Positions 34,206 to 42,669 of a stretch of 51,291 bases of DNA are shown in pieces. Below the pieces are notes generated by a model. The model had not been told where the DNA came from, did no database searches, and was given only the letters and a program-made list of their open reading frames with translations. The DNA is taken from the NCBI GenBank assembly GCA_944322285.1, contig CALUOR010000024.1:1-51291 (forward strand). The letters are read 5' to 3'. The first letter of the stretch is position 1, and every line of letters starts with the position of its first letter. Both the position numbers and the translations under genes were made by a program. The stretch is from an uncultured Bacteroides sp. GTDB lineage: Bacteria > Bacteroidota > Bacteroidia > Bacteroidales > Bacteroidaceae.

Positions 34206-34820
34206 TTAATGTCCGCAAAGGTAAGCAATATTTTTAGATAGTGAAGAAATCATTGCTAAAACCTGCGGAATTAGAGGTGTTTTACCATCGTTTATAATGA
34301 CGTAATCCGCCTGTTCCCGTTTGGTTTCATCGCTCATTTGGTTACGAATACGTTTTATGATGCTTTCGCTCGAAGCGGCATCTCGATGAATTGCTCGTCT
34401 GATACGTATATCTTCGGGTGCATATACCAATACAACAACATCCACCTCTTCTCGGAAGCCTGCTTCTAATAGGATAGCCGATTCTATGCCAACGATTGGC
34501 GCTGATGACTCTATATTATTCGTCCATTGGCGAAAATCACTCTTTACACGTGGATGAACAATGGCATTTACTTGTGCTACCCGTTGGGCATCTTCAAACA
34601 TGTATGAAGCCAGCAACGCTTTATTCAGCGTATGTCCCGTATAAAGTTCTCCTTTTATCAATGCAGTTAATTCGGCACGGATACCGGCATCGGTTTGCAT
34701 CAAGCGTTTGGCTTCTGTATCCGAGTCGTAAATTGGCACATCCATCATCCGTAGAAGGCGGGATATTACACTTTTCCCACTTCCAATTCCTCCGGTAATA
34801 CCTATTTTAATAGCTTTCAT
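34206..34820 (-). CDS. coaE: dephospho-CoA kinase
   Basis: This 204-aa P-loop kinase phosphorylates dephospho-CoA in the last step of coenzyme A synthesis. The Walker A motif is GITGGIGSGKS (residues 8-18), followed by the CoaE motifs YDSDTEAKRLM and VHPRVKSDF, and GIESAILLEAGF. Its start overlaps the end of ybbR by 14 bp, which implies translational coupling. The last codons contain an exact -7 box for the next gene. Confidence 0.95.
   Translation of the reverse strand: MKAIKIGITGGIGSGKSVISRLLRMMDVPIYDSDTEAKRLMQTDAGIRAELTALIKGELYTGHTLNKALLASYMFEDAQRVAQVNAIVHPRVKSDFRQWTNNIESSAPIVGIESAILLEAGFREEVDVVVLVYAPEDIRIRRAIHRDAASSESIIKRIRNQMSDETKREQADYVIINDGKTPLIPQVLAMISSLSKNIAYLCGH
34216..34223 (-). 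promoter_or_regulatory. -7 box TACCTTTG inside the coaE 3' end
   Basis: TACCTTTG on the minus strand lies over the last coaE codons and would start RNA near the coaE stop codon, giving the DUF5606 gene its own leader. The match is exact; no -33 was identified. Confidence 0.45.
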
Positions 34821-35826
34821 TATCTGTTATTTGTTCAATCAGAAAATCTACCTGTTCAGGGTTAAAACGTACGTGGCTGACTCCTTCGGGACAACTTTTC
34901 AGCTTCACGGTGTATTTGTCTGCTCCAAGATTCAATAATTCTTCATAGGAAACGTACAAATGGAAATCATCTGACGTCACCTGACGGAATTGGCTCAGAC
35001 CAACTTGGAAAGTTATCTTAATCTTTGATGGAAATACACGCAGGGCTTTATCTGCTGGGAAGTTGACTCCTAGTAAAGGAACTTCTACAGTTTTCTCTGT
35101 ATAGATGTCCACAGGAAGCATCAGATTGACTGAAGCCGGCACAAACTTGATTCCTTGTCGGGCGGACAGTGTAACTTGGCGCTGTAACGTATCCGATATG
35201 TTTTCCTGTATAAACGGTTGAGTATAGGCTTTAGTGATGGTGTCTAAAATATCCGATGAAGCATATACCCACACCGAATCGGGGGTGAAAATAGTGTCAG
35301 GCAAATAGTATTGCATGCCGGCACTGACCTTTCCTTGCAATGCTACTGGCACTTTTTTTGAGGCGCCCGTGGAATAATAATATTCCAATGTATCAGGTTT
35401 CATCGAGAGTAGGGTGGTAGAAGCGTTGAGCTGGACCGTGATTTTCTTTTGATATTGGGACGATTTGATGCGCACATGGTTGTTTTCATTTCCCTGATAC
35501 TCATTAAAATCGAGTGTCAAAGGATAAAAACTTTTCCCTAACATATAGTTAAGAAGCACCGTTCCTTTATCCTTCACACGCACTCGGACCTCTGGGGCTG
35601 GCTCGGAAATCAGCACTACATCATCGGGCACATTTCGCAGCTTTACCGGGATAGAGAATTCAGTCTCATAATCATTGTTCAAGGTCTGTAACAACCAGAA
35701 TCCCGAAGCTACTACGAAGAAGAATAAAAAAACAAAGAATTCTTTGCTTTTTGCACTCAGCAGAAAATCCTTTGTTTTTCTATAAATCTTTAAATAGAGC
35801 AGTCTTATGTTCCTGTCTTTGAACAT
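34807..35826 (-). CDS. YbbR-domain membrane-anchored protein (CdaR-like)
   Basis: This 339-aa protein has one N-terminal membrane helix (FFVFLFFFVVASGFWLLQTL, about residues 29-48) and repeated YbbR-type beta domains (IPVKLRNVPDDVVL; VPVALQGKVSAGMQYYLPD; VPLLGVNFPADKALRVFPS). In Firmicutes YbbR/CdaR modulates the diadenylate cyclase CdaA; here no cyclase gene is adjacent. It sits between yajC and coaE in a minus-strand operon (nusB, yajC, ybbR, coaE). Confidence 0.85.
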   Translation of the reverse strand: MFKDRNIRLLYLKIYRKTKDFLLSAKSKEFFVFLFFFVVASGFWLLQTLNNDYETEFSIPVKLRNVPDDVVLISEPAPEVRVRVKDKGTVLLNYMLGKSFYPLTLDFNEYQGNENNHVRIKSSQYQKKITVQLNASTTLLSMKPDTLEYYYSTGASKKVPVALQGKVSAGMQYYLPDTIFTPDSVWVYASSDILDTITKAYTQPFIQENISDTLQRQVTLSARQGIKFVPASVNLMLPVDIYTEKTVEVPLLGVNFPADKALRVFPSKIKITFQVGLSQFRQVTSDDFHLYVSYEELLNLGADKYTVKLKSCPEGVSHVRFNPEQVDFLIEQITDNESY

Positions 35827-35837
35827 AATCTTGTTTT

Positions 35838-36167
35838 TTATTTGCTAGGCTGACTGCTGTTTGCATCAGCGGCAGCGGCAAAGATGGAGTTTTTATCAAT
35901 GCGGATCTTTACGTTCGAAGCGATTTCAAGTATTACGTCACTATCATTTATTTCCTTGATGACACCATGGATGCCACCGGCCGTAATCACTTTCTGATTG
36001 ACTTGAAGCGACTTGCGGAAATTGGCGATTTCCTTTTGCTTTTTGTTTTGGGGACGAATCATAAAGAAATACATAATAGCAATCATGGCTACAATCATAA
36101 TCAGCGTCAAACTGCCATCGGGTCCTGCGGCCGGAGCCTGCAAAAGAAATACGTTTATTACATTCAT
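35838..36167 (-). CDS. yajC: preprotein translocase subunit YajC
   Basis: This 109-aa protein has one membrane helix (LTLIMIVAMIAIMYFFMI) followed by RPQNKKQKEIANFRKSL and GGIHGVIKEI, the standard YajC pattern. The ATG at 36167 is preferred; a TTG three codons upstream is also in frame. YajC associates with SecDF in Sec-dependent export. It lies 11 bp before ybbR and about 57 bp after nusB, consistent with an operon. Confidence 0.93.
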   Translation of the reverse strand: MNVINVFLLQAPAAGPDGSLTLIMIVAMIAIMYFFMIRPQNKKQKEIANFRKSLQVNQKVITAGGIHGVIKEINDSDVILEIASNVKIRIDKNSIFAAAADANSSQPSK

Positions 36168-36224
36168 ACGAAACAATTTTTATTTTTTTAGTTTTCTATT
36201 TTTCTTCACAACCAGACAAAGGTA

Positions 36225-37151
36225 TCAGTTTTTTATTAACTTCCCGTCTTTTTTTAATTGATTAACTATTCCGTCCAATGTGCCGTTTACAAAACTCCCA
36301 CTTTTAGGTGTGCTGTACACCTTGGCTATGTCTACATACTCATTCAGTGAAACGCTGGTTGGTATGTTGGGGAAACTCAATATTTCGGCCAATGCGCATT
36401 GCATGATTACAACATCCATGAACGCAATGCGCTCCAAATCCCAGTTGCGCGTACCTTCACTGATTAAATGACGGTAATAATCACAATTCAGGATAGAGCG
36501 GCGGAATAACCGGCGGGCAAACTCTTTGTCTTCCTCGTCCTTGAATTCAGGGAGCAACGGTTGAGCGGAGCCGTTTTTCTCGTCAAAGCGTTTGATGGTT
36601 TTCAGTACGAAAGTATCCACAATGTCCTTGTCGTCATTCCAATACAAGCTTTGGTCTTCCAAAAGTGAATTCAGCTCCTCGTTGTTATAGATGAAAGTTT
36701 TATAGAGCTTGCGCCATAACTCTCTGTCAGCCTCATATGAACGGTCGTCCGATGCCATATATTCCTTATATATGTCCGATGCCGTAATCTTCTCGTACAA
36801 TGACTTGACAAAATCTTCATCATTGGCCCAAGAACGTTTTTGGTTGGCTATAAAGTCCGTCAGCTGTTTGTTCACCTCTAATTGGGTGATGAACTTGTTT
36901 TCCACAAACTTCATGTTGGGATACAAATCTTCTTTTGTGGGAGCCAGTTTGGCTTTGGCCACATCAATCCGCTTCTGCGCGTAATTCGTCAAAGCTACCA
37001 TCAGCATCAACAGATAATTGTAGAGGTCGTAAGCCTTTGACAGGCTGAAAAACAACTCTTTCTCCGCTGAGTCCAGATTTTTACTGCCGTTCTGATAATA
37101 AGCATATACTATCTGTATAATCTTAAGACGAATAAGAACTCTGTTAATCAT
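36225..37151 (-). CDS. nusB: transcription antitermination factor NusB (long Bacteroidetes form)
   Basis: The ATG at 37151 gives 308 aa starting MINRVLIRLKIIQIVYAYYQ. It is preferred because the only good promoter (-7 box at 37185-37192) would start RNA near 37180, just inside the longer frame. The C-terminal third carries the NusB signature (FRRSILNCDYYRHLI; WDLERIAFMDVVIMQCALAEI; IPTSVSLNEYVDIAKVYSTPKSG, cited in parts). It is about twice the length of the E. coli protein, as usual in Bacteroidetes. NusB acts with NusE in rRNA antitermination. Confidence 0.93.
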   Translation of the reverse strand: MINRVLIRLKIIQIVYAYYQNGSKNLDSAEKELFFSLSKAYDLYNYLLMLMVALTNYAQKRIDVAKAKLAPTKEDLYPNMKFVENKFITQLEVNKQLTDFIANQKRSWANDEDFVKSLYEKITASDIYKEYMASDDRSYEADRELWRKLYKTFIYNNEELNSLLEDQSLYWNDDKDIVDTFVLKTIKRFDEKNGSAQPLLPEFKDEEDKEFARRLFRRSILNCDYYRHLISEGTRNWDLERIAFMDVVIMQCALAEILSFPNIPTSVSLNEYVDIAKVYSTPKSGSFVNGTLDGIVNQLKKDGKLIKN

Positions 37152-37184
37152 ATATAGACAAGTGAATTTGGTTTTTAACGGGTG

Positions 37185-37192
37185 CAAAAGTA
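37185..37192 (-). promoter_or_regulatory. nusB promoter -7 box TACTTTTG
   Basis: TACTTTTG on the minus strand is an exact -7 match, giving a leader of about 30 nt before the ATG at 37151. It supports the shorter nusB start. Confidence 0.6.
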
Positions 37193-37323
37193 GGTATTTT
37201 TAGTGAATTGACATAACTAAATCGAAAAAAATAACGCAGAAACTAATAATCGAAGCCTTTTTCTTTTGACAACTAAAAAAAAAATATCAATTTTGAGGCC
37301 GATATATGAACCATTAAATAATT

Positions 37324-37734
37324 ATGAGTGAAATGGAAGAGTTGAAGAAAAAAAGCAATGGAGAAAACAATGACAAGGAAATTGTATATTCCCAAGCCAT
37401 TAAAGCAGGAAAACGTATCTATTATTTGGATGTAAAGAAAAACCGGAAGGATGATATGTTTATTGCAATTACGGAGAGTAAGAAAATCGTAAGCGGAGAG
37501 GGAGATGACTCACAAGTCAGCTTTGAGAAGCACAAGATATTCCTTTATAAAGAAGACTTTGAAAAGTTCGTGAACAGTTTGCAGCAATCCATCGATTACA
37601 TCCATCAGCATCAGCCTGAAGAAATACCCGCTTCTGGAAAGGAAGATGAAAAAACAGAAGAAGACACCAAACCCCAAAGTGAAGACGGCGCGGCCTCTTT
37701 AGGAAGCGAAATTAAGATAGATATTGATTTTTAG
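37324..37734 (+). CDS. DUF3276 / PUR-alpha-like nucleic-acid-binding protein
   Basis: This 136-aa protein has a PUR-like domain at about residues 18-95 (VYSQAIKAGKRIYYLDVKKN; MFIAITESKKIV; FEKHKIFLYKEDFEKFVNSL). Bacterial PUR-alpha-like proteins bind single-stranded DNA or RNA; the cellular role in Bacteroides is not established. The C-terminal 40 residues are acidic and low-complexity (DEKTEEDTKPQSEDG). It is divergent from nusB, and rplY follows with its own promoter. Confidence 0.85.
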   Translation: MSEMEELKKKSNGENNDKEIVYSQAIKAGKRIYYLDVKKNRKDDMFIAITESKKIVSGEGDDSQVSFEKHKIFLYKEDFEKFVNSLQQSIDYIHQHQPEEIPASGKEDEKTEEDTKPQSEDGAASLGSEIKIDIDF

Positions 37735-37744
37735 GAGTTGCATA

Positions 37745-37775
37745 TTTGGTAATTCGGAAAAAAGCTGTACTTTTG
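37745..37775 (+). promoter_or_regulatory. rplY promoter (TTTG-N19-TACTTTTG)
   Basis: TTTG at 37745-37748 and TACTTTTG at 37768-37775 are separated by 19 bp, an ideal Bacteroides promoter. The leader is about 95 nt and contains the hairpin GTGGAA-TC-TTCCAC near 37798-37811. Confidence 0.8.
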
Positions 37776-37873
37776 CCCCGCTTTTTGCTGCATCAGGTGG
37801 AATCTTCCACTTCGTGTGATGGTGAATTGAGCAACTTACAACTTAATTTTAGAGTAACACAAAAATTTTTAGT

Positions 37874-38464
37874 ATGAAATCAATTGAAATTAAAGGAACT
37901 GCAAGAACTATTGCAGAACGTTCTTCGGAACAGGCCAGAGCTTTGAAGGCTATTCGTAAAAACGGTGGCGTACCTTGCGAACTCTACGGAGGCGGTGAAA
38001 ACATTCATTTCACGGTAACCAACGAGGAATTGCGTAATCTGGTTTACACACCTCATATTTACGAGGTGAACCTCGTGATAGATGGTAAGAAGTACAATGC
38101 CGTTATGAAGGATATCCAATTCCACCCGGTAAAAGATAACATCCTGCACGTAGACTTCTACCAGATAGATGAAACTAAACCCATTGTAATGGAAGTGCCC
38201 GTACAATTGGAGGGCTTGGCAGAAGGTGTGAAAGCCGGTGGTAAGCTGACTTTGCAAATGCGTAAACTGAAAGTGAAAGCATTGTATAACCTTATCCCTG
38301 AAAAATTGGTTGTCAACGTTTCTCACTTGGGCTTGGGCAAGACCGTAAAAGTTGGTGAGCTGAGCTACGAAGGTTTGGAATTGATGAACGCTAAAGAGGC
38401 TGTGGTTTGCGCTGTTAAGTTGACTCGTGCCGCAAGAGGTGCAGCAGCTGCCGCAAATAGCTAA
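37874..38464 (+). CDS. rplY: 50S ribosomal protein L25, long (CTC/TL5-type) form
   Basis: This 196-aa protein has an N-terminal 5S rRNA-binding L25 domain (GTARTIAERSSEQARALKAIRKNG, cited in part; VPCELYGGGENIHFTV) and a C-terminal beta domain of the CTC type (VPVQLEGLAEGVKAGGKLT; LVVNVSHLGLGKTVKVGEL). An Ala-rich tail ends it. It is followed 23 bp later by a strong terminator and then pth, a common pairing. Confidence 0.96.
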   Translation: MKSIEIKGTARTIAERSSEQARALKAIRKNGGVPCELYGGGENIHFTVTNEELRNLVYTPHIYEVNLVIDGKKYNAVMKDIQFHPVKDNILHVDFYQIDETKPIVMEVPVQLEGLAEGVKAGGKLTLQMRKLKVKALYNLIPEKLVVNVSHLGLGKTVKVGELSYEGLELMNAKEAVVCAVKLTRAARGAAAAANS

Positions 38465-38486
38465 TTTGTTCCGTAAACATACGCAT

Positions 38487-38526
38487 AAAAGCGGGTTTAT
38501 GCAGCGTGCTGCATTAATCCGCTTTT
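38487..38526 (+). terminator. rho-independent terminator after rplY
   Basis: AAAAGCGG pairs with CCGCTTTT and ATGCAGC with GCTGCAT inside, leaving a tiny loop. The stem ends in a TTTT-ATTG tract, so transcription should stop before pth. Confidence 0.85.
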
Positions 38527-38583
38527 ATTGTTTGGCAAAGACGCAGCTTTTGCCAAGGATTAACTAAAACTAAGCGAAACAAA

Positions 38584-39147
38584 ATGAAATATCTCGTAGT
38601 AGGTTTGGGAAATATAGGACCTGAATATCACGAAACCCGGCATAACATCGGTTTTATGGTGGTGGACGCGTTGGCCGAAGCCGCAGGAGTCGCCTTTAAA
38701 GATGGCCGGTACGGATTTACAACTACTATCTCCGTGAAAGGCCGGCAAATCATATTACTGAAGCCTTCCACCTACATGAACCTCAGCGGCAATGCCGTGC
38801 GTTACTGGATGCAAAAGGAAAATGTTCCATTAGAAAACCTCCTGATTGTAGTAGATGACTTGGCATTGCCTTTCGCTACCCTGAGGCTGAAGGGGAAGGG
38901 AAGCGATGCAGGGCATAATGGCTTGAAGCACATTGCTTCTGTGCTGGGTACGCAAAACTATGCCCGCCTGCGCTTTGGCATTGGGAATAATTTCCAGCGA
39001 GGCGGACAAATCGATTATGTGTTGGGACACTTCAGCGATGAAGAATGGAAAGTCATTCCTGAACGATTGGAAACCGCGGGTGAAATTGTCAAGAGTTTCT
39101 GTTTGGCCGGCATTGATATAACGATGAATCAATATAACAAAAAATGA
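38584..39147 (+). CDS. pth: peptidyl-tRNA hydrolase
   Basis: This 187-aa enzyme frees peptides from peptidyl-tRNA that drops off ribosomes. Family residues are seen: N10, H20 ([10 protein letters not shown], the catalytic His), the PSTYMNLSG motif and D in VVDDLALPF, then [12 protein letters not shown]. Its stop codon overlaps the next start as ATGA (39144-39147), implying translational coupling to the S4-domain gene. Confidence 0.97.
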   Translation: MKYLVVGLGNIGPEYHETRHNIGFMVVDALAEAAGVAFKDGRYGFTTTISVKGRQIILLKPSTYMNLSGNAVRYWMQKENVPLENLLIVVDDLALPFATLRLKGKGSDAGHNGLKHIASVLGTQNYARLRFGIGNNFQRGGQIDYVLGHFSDEEWKVIPERLETAGEIVKSFCLAGIDITMNQYNKK

Positions 39148-39569
39148 GTGAAGCCAGAATCGATAAATGGATGTGGGCGGTGCGCATTTTCAAGACGCGT
39201 ACGATAGCCGCTGAAGCCTGTAAAAAAGGACGGATAAGTCTGAACGGTGCGCAAGCGAAAGCTTCGCGTATGGTAAAGCCTGGCGATGTTATTCAAGTGC
39301 GCAAGCCACCTGTGACATATTCCTTTAAAGTGCTTCAATCTATTGAAAAGCGCGTGGGGGCTAAATTGGTGTCTGAAATGATGGAAAACGTCACTACACC
39401 TGACCAATATGAATTGTTGGAGATGAGCCGGATAAGCGGATTTGTAAACCGTGCCAAAGGGACTGGACGTCCTACGAAGAAAGACCGCCGTAGCTTGGAA
39501 GAGTTTACGGCACCTGAATTCATGGGCGATTTTGATTTTGATTTCGACTTTGATGGTGAGGAGGAGTAA
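39144..39569 (+). CDS. S4-domain RNA-binding protein, Hsp15-like
   Basis: This 141-aa protein has an N-terminal S4 domain ([40 protein letters not shown]) like Hsp15/HslR, which rescues nascent-chain-blocked 50S subunits. Coupling to pth, another ribosome-rescue enzyme, fits that role. The C-terminus ends in a striking Asp-Phe run ([13 protein letters not shown]). It is separated by one base from the next gene. Confidence 0.88.
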   Translation: MSEARIDKWMWAVRIFKTRTIAAEACKKGRISLNGAQAKASRMVKPGDVIQVRKPPVTYSFKVLQSIEKRVGAKLVSEMMENVTTPDQYELLEMSRISGFVNRAKGTGRPTKKDRRSLEEFTAPEFMGDFDFDFDFDGEEE

Positions 39570-39570
39570 A

Positions 39571-40551
39571 ATGGAAAAGATTAAATGGGGATTTATCGGT
39601 TGCGGGGAAGCGACTAAATATAAAAGCGGGCCTGCTTTTCAGAAGATTGTAAATTCGGAAGTGGTGGCCGTTATGAGTCGTAACTTGGAGAAAGCCAGGC
39701 AATATGCGCAAGAACGCAACATTCCCCGCTGGTATGATGATGCTCAAGAATTGGTGGATGACGAGGAGGTGAACGCTATTTATATAGCCACGCCTCCGTC
39801 TTCGCATGCTACATATGCCATCATGGCCATGAAAGCCGGTAAGCCTGTCTACATAGAGAAACCTATGGCGGTGACTTATGAGGAGTGTTGTCGTATCAAC
39901 CGCATATCAAAAGAAACGGGTGTACCTTGCTTTGTGGCTTATTATCGCCGTTATCTTCCCTATTTTCAAAAGGTGAAATCATTGGTAGAAGAAGGGGTTG
40001 TGGGCAACGTTATAAACATTCAGATTCGTTTTGCCCAGCCTCCGCGCAATTTAGATTATAACCGTTCCAACTTGCCGTGGCGTGTGCAGCCCGACATTGC
40101 AGGCGGAGGGTATTTTTACGACCTTGCTCCTCATCAGATTGATTTGTTGCAAGAGATGTTTGGTTGTATACTTGGTGCGAGCGGTTTCAAGAGTAATCGT
40201 GGCGGACTTTACCCGGCTGAGGATACAATCAGTGCTTGCTTTCAATTTGAAAATGGTTTGGTAGGTAGCGGCTCGTGGTGTTTTGTGGCACACGATTCAG
40301 CGCGTGAGGATCGTATTGAAATCATCGGAGACAAAGGCATGATATGTTTTTCGGTATTTACATACGAACCTATCGGGCTTCATACTGAGAAAGGCCGTGA
40401 GGAAATCCGCATAGAAAACCCCACTTATGTCCAACAACCACTTATCCAAGCTGTAGTAGATCATTTGCTGGGTAAATCGGTCTGCACTTGCGATGGAGAA
40501 AGTGCCACGCTTACTAATTGGGTTATGGACAAGATATTAGGTAAACTTTAA
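39571..40551 (+). CDS. Gfo/Idh/MocA-family NAD(P)-dependent oxidoreductase
   Basis: The ATG at 39571 gives 326 aa starting with the Rossmann fold (WGFIGCGEATKYKSGPAF). The family motif YIEKPMAVTYEE with its conserved Lys is present, and the C-terminal alpha/beta domain includes GGGYFYDLAPHQIDLLQEMF with a His typical of the active site. Substrates are usually sugars, inositols or their derivatives; this one cannot be assigned. A longer upstream frame overlaps the S4 gene and is unlikely. It is the last gene of the pth unit, followed by a terminator. Confidence 0.9.
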   Translation: MEKIKWGFIGCGEATKYKSGPAFQKIVNSEVVAVMSRNLEKARQYAQERNIPRWYDDAQELVDDEEVNAIYIATPPSSHATYAIMAMKAGKPVYIEKPMAVTYEECCRINRISKETGVPCFVAYYRRYLPYFQKVKSLVEEGVVGNVINIQIRFAQPPRNLDYNRSNLPWRVQPDIAGGGYFYDLAPHQIDLLQEMFGCILGASGFKSNRGGLYPAEDTISACFQFENGLVGSGSWCFVAHDSAREDRIEIIGDKGMICFSVFTYEPIGLHTEKGREEIRIENPTYVQQPLIQAVVDHLLGKSVCTCDGESATLTNWVMDKILGKL

Positions 40552-40555
40552 AAGA

Positions 40556-40598
40556 AAAGGGGAGATGTTATCCTGTATTCATTTTAACACTCCCCTTT
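40556..40598. terminator. terminator after the oxidoreductase gene
   Basis: AAAGGGGAG pairs with CTCCCCTTT, extended inward by TGTTA/TAACA. A-rich and T-rich flanks allow function in both directions; it also lies past the 3' end of the small minus-strand gene at 40621-40797. Confidence 0.8.
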
Positions 40599-40620
40599 AT
40601 TGCTTTCCCGATTCTTGATA

Positions 40621-40797
40621 TTAATCTGCAATTCGCTTGTTAATAACAATATAACCAACCATGCCGATAACCATGAGCAAAATAGAAACTCCTAAGATAG
40701 AGTTGTTGTTTACATTGCCGGTAAACGAGCAGGCCACCAAAATAACTGCTCCAATTAAGATCAATATCAATCCCAAATTTTTTAATAAACCTTTCAT
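40621..40797 (-). CDS. small two-helix membrane protein (58 aa)
   Basis: A short frame on the minus strand encodes MKGLLKNLGLILILIGAVIL, a Cys/Ser linker with VNNN, then a second hydrophobic stretch (ILGVSILLMVIGMVGYIVIN) and a basic end (KRIAD). Two membrane helices are expected, with short loops. It is convergent with the oxidoreductase gene and has no close partner on its own strand. Small proteins of this type are common next to Bacteroides core genes but have no known role. Confidence 0.7.
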   Translation of the reverse strand: MKGLLKNLGLILILIGAVILVACSFTGNVNNNSILGVSILLMVIGMVGYIVINKRIAD

Positions 40798-40973
40798 TTG
40801 TGTGTATTTTTAATAGATTATTATATTCCAATACAATTCAGACACAAAGAAAAGCATAATTCTTTAACAAGCGAAATAATTTGTGCAAAAAATCTATTAA
40901 TAAATGAATTTATTTTATTTTCAGACTTTTCTTCTAGCATTTTAAGGGTGAAAAATGCTTTTATGAATGCTTC

Positions 40974-41753
40974 TCAATCGAGTCCTAGTGTGAATGTATC
41001 TGCATCTTGCCAAACAGGAAAATGTTGGCGGAAAACGCGTAGACTTTCAATATCGAGTCGGATGGTAAACGTTCCTTCATGTCCGTCTGGAATAGTTGTC
41101 AGACGTTCTCCTTTGGGGGAATAAACTACGCTTCCGCCATTGTAATGGATATTATTACCATCAATGCCGATACGGTTCACTCCACATACATAGCATTGGT
41201 TTTCGATGGCACGGGCTTGGAGTAAAGTATCCCATACATGGCGGCGTGATGTGGGCCAGCAAGCCACGTAGATTATAAGGTCGTATTCACATCCTACATT
41301 GCGACTCCATACCGGGAAACGCAAGTCGTAACACACTTGAGGCAAGATTCGGAATTCGCGATAATGGATGATAGGCCGTTCAGTACCGGGAGTGAAATGG
41401 AGATTCTCATTACCCATTCGGAATAGGTGATGCTTGTCGTAATATGTGGCCTCGCCTTCGGGTGTAAGGAAGAAGAAGCGGTTCCTGAAACTGCCCTGAT
41501 GACTTACAATGAGGCTTCCTGCTAAGGCAATGCCGTATTTGGAAGCGTATTGTTGCACTAAACCTATGGTAGAACCTCCTCCGGCAGGCTCGGCCAATTT
41601 GTTGGTGTTCATGCTGAATCCTGTGGCAAATGTTTCTGGCAGGACCACCAAATTGGTCTCACCTTGTAGTTTTTCTAGGTTCAGTCGAAGACGTCTCAGA
41701 TTTTCTTGTTTATCTTCCCAAGCTATGTCGGTTTGAAGTAGGGTGATATGCAT
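40974..41753 (-). CDS. carbon-nitrogen hydrolase (nitrilase superfamily, omega-amidase-like)
   Basis: This 259-aa enzyme has the Glu-Lys-Cys triad E40 (VVLPETFATGFS), K107 (YYDKHHLFRMG) and C141 (ILPQVCYDLRFPVWSRN). The layout matches the YafV/Nit2 omega-amidase branch, which hydrolyses alpha-ketoglutaramate and related amides as metabolite repair. It starts 3 bp after the acyltransferase gene, so the two are probably co-transcribed. The exact amide is inferred from family resemblance only. Confidence 0.9.
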   Translation of the reverse strand: MHITLLQTDIAWEDKQENLRRLRLNLEKLQGETNLVVLPETFATGFSMNTNKLAEPAGGGSTIGLVQQYASKYGIALAGSLIVSHQGSFRNRFFFLTPEGEATYYDKHHLFRMGNENLHFTPGTERPIIHYREFRILPQVCYDLRFPVWSRNVGCEYDLIIYVACWPTSRRHVWDTLLQARAIENQCYVCGVNRIGIDGNNIHYNGGSVVYSPKGERLTTIPDGHEGTFTIRLDIESLRVFRQHFPVWQDADTFTLGLD

Positions 41754-41756
41754 GAT

Positions 41757-42314
41757 TTATTCCGTTTCTCCTATCGTAAAATTCCGTGGATTCTTTCCGC
41801 GGAAGGATTTATAATAGTGTTTTATTTCGCGCAGATCCGTTTCAATATCACCTGAAGGTATGAATGAACGGGTACATGCAATGGTGCGGCTGGGATAGTC
41901 TATACCGAAGAGAAGAATGGGCACACCAGCTTTTAGCGCGATGTAGTAAAATCCCTTCTTCCATTCGGCATTCGCTTTGCGGGTCCCTTCGGGCGTAATG
42001 GCAAGGTTGAACCAGCGGCTTGATGCAAAACGTTCCGCCATTTGGTCCACGAGTGAATTTTTACGTTTCCGGTCTACGGGTATTCCTCCGATGGACCTGA
42101 ATAGAAAGCCTAATGGAAAAATAAACCACTCTTTTTTCATCATAAAGCATGCCTTCCGGCCCAATGCACCATAAAACAATTTTCCCATTATCAAGTCCCA
42201 ATTGGTGGTATGAGGGGCAACACAAATGACACACTTATCATGGAAAGGTACCGTCATAGTGTATTTCCAGCCCAATAAACGATAGAAAATAAAGCGGCAG
42301 ATATTTTGCTTCAT
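41757..42314 (-). CDS. PlsC-like 1-acylglycerol-3-phosphate acyltransferase family protein
   Basis: This 185-aa protein has the acyltransferase HX4D motif (H-TTNW-D in VAPHTTNWDLIMG), the GGIPVDRKRK region and the EGTR motif (ITPEGTRKAN). It lacks long membrane helices, so it is probably peripheral to the membrane. The substrate may be lysophosphatidic acid or another glycerolipid. It lies in a three-gene minus-strand run (88-aa protein, this gene, amidase). Confidence 0.88.
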   Translation of the reverse strand: MKQNICRFIFYRLLGWKYTMTVPFHDKCVICVAPHTTNWDLIMGKLFYGALGRKACFMMKKEWFIFPLGFLFRSIGGIPVDRKRKNSLVDQMAERFASSRWFNLAITPEGTRKANAEWKKGFYYIALKAGVPILLFGIDYPSRTIACTRSFIPSGDIETDLREIKHYYKSFRGKNPRNFTIGETE

Positions 42315-42327
42315 TCTCTCTCCCTGT

Positions 42328-42594
42328 TTACTTTAGTTGAGTGATTTCATTGGCAATATCCTGTACTTTCGCGTTAAAGTCTACATAAAACTTTTTGTAG
42401 AATTCTTTTGCATTCCCTGGCTCCGTGTGATTGATTCGTTTAATGAAATCGTCTGTCATATTGAGGATGGCTGCCATTATTTTATATACCTTTTCTTGGT
42501 CAATACCAGGAACATGACTATTGACGATACATTCGGCAAAAAGTTCGCCGGCAATGGCGTTAACTTTCTTTTTTAAAGCTCTTCTACTTGACAT
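42328..42594 (-). CDS. conserved small hypothetical protein (88 aa)
   Basis: I do not recognise a named family. The protein is mostly helical and charged: a basic start (SSRRALKKKVNAIAGELF), then a central segment (IDQEKVYKIMAAILNMTDDF) and EFYKKFYVDFNAKVQDIANE near the end. No signal or membrane segment is seen. It is 13 bp upstream of the acyltransferase gene and is likely the first gene of that unit; a near -7 box (TATCTTTA) lies upstream. Confidence 0.7.
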   Translation of the reverse strand: MSSRRALKKKVNAIAGELFAECIVNSHVPGIDQEKVYKIMAAILNMTDDFIKRINHTEPGNAKEFYKKFYVDFNAKVQDIANEITQLK

Positions 42595-42669
42595 AATCGT
42601 ATGTTTTTAATGAAAATTTTTCGTAAAGATACTATTTTCTTTGTTATAATGATTGTCTTTAGGATATTT

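Noticed and set aside
37152-37187. Twelve-codon upstream extension of NusB
   Set aside because: It would begin at or before the predicted transcription start; the ATG at 37151 gives the usual protein start.
39451-39570. N-terminal extension of the Gfo/Idh/MocA gene
   Set aside because: It overlaps the S4 gene and is not part of the Rossmann fold; the ATG at 39571 starts exactly at the family motif.
40640-40831. 63-aa minus-strand frame overlapping the small membrane gene
   Set aside because: The other frame (40621-40797) gives a clean two-helix membrane protein, while this one has an unlikely composition.
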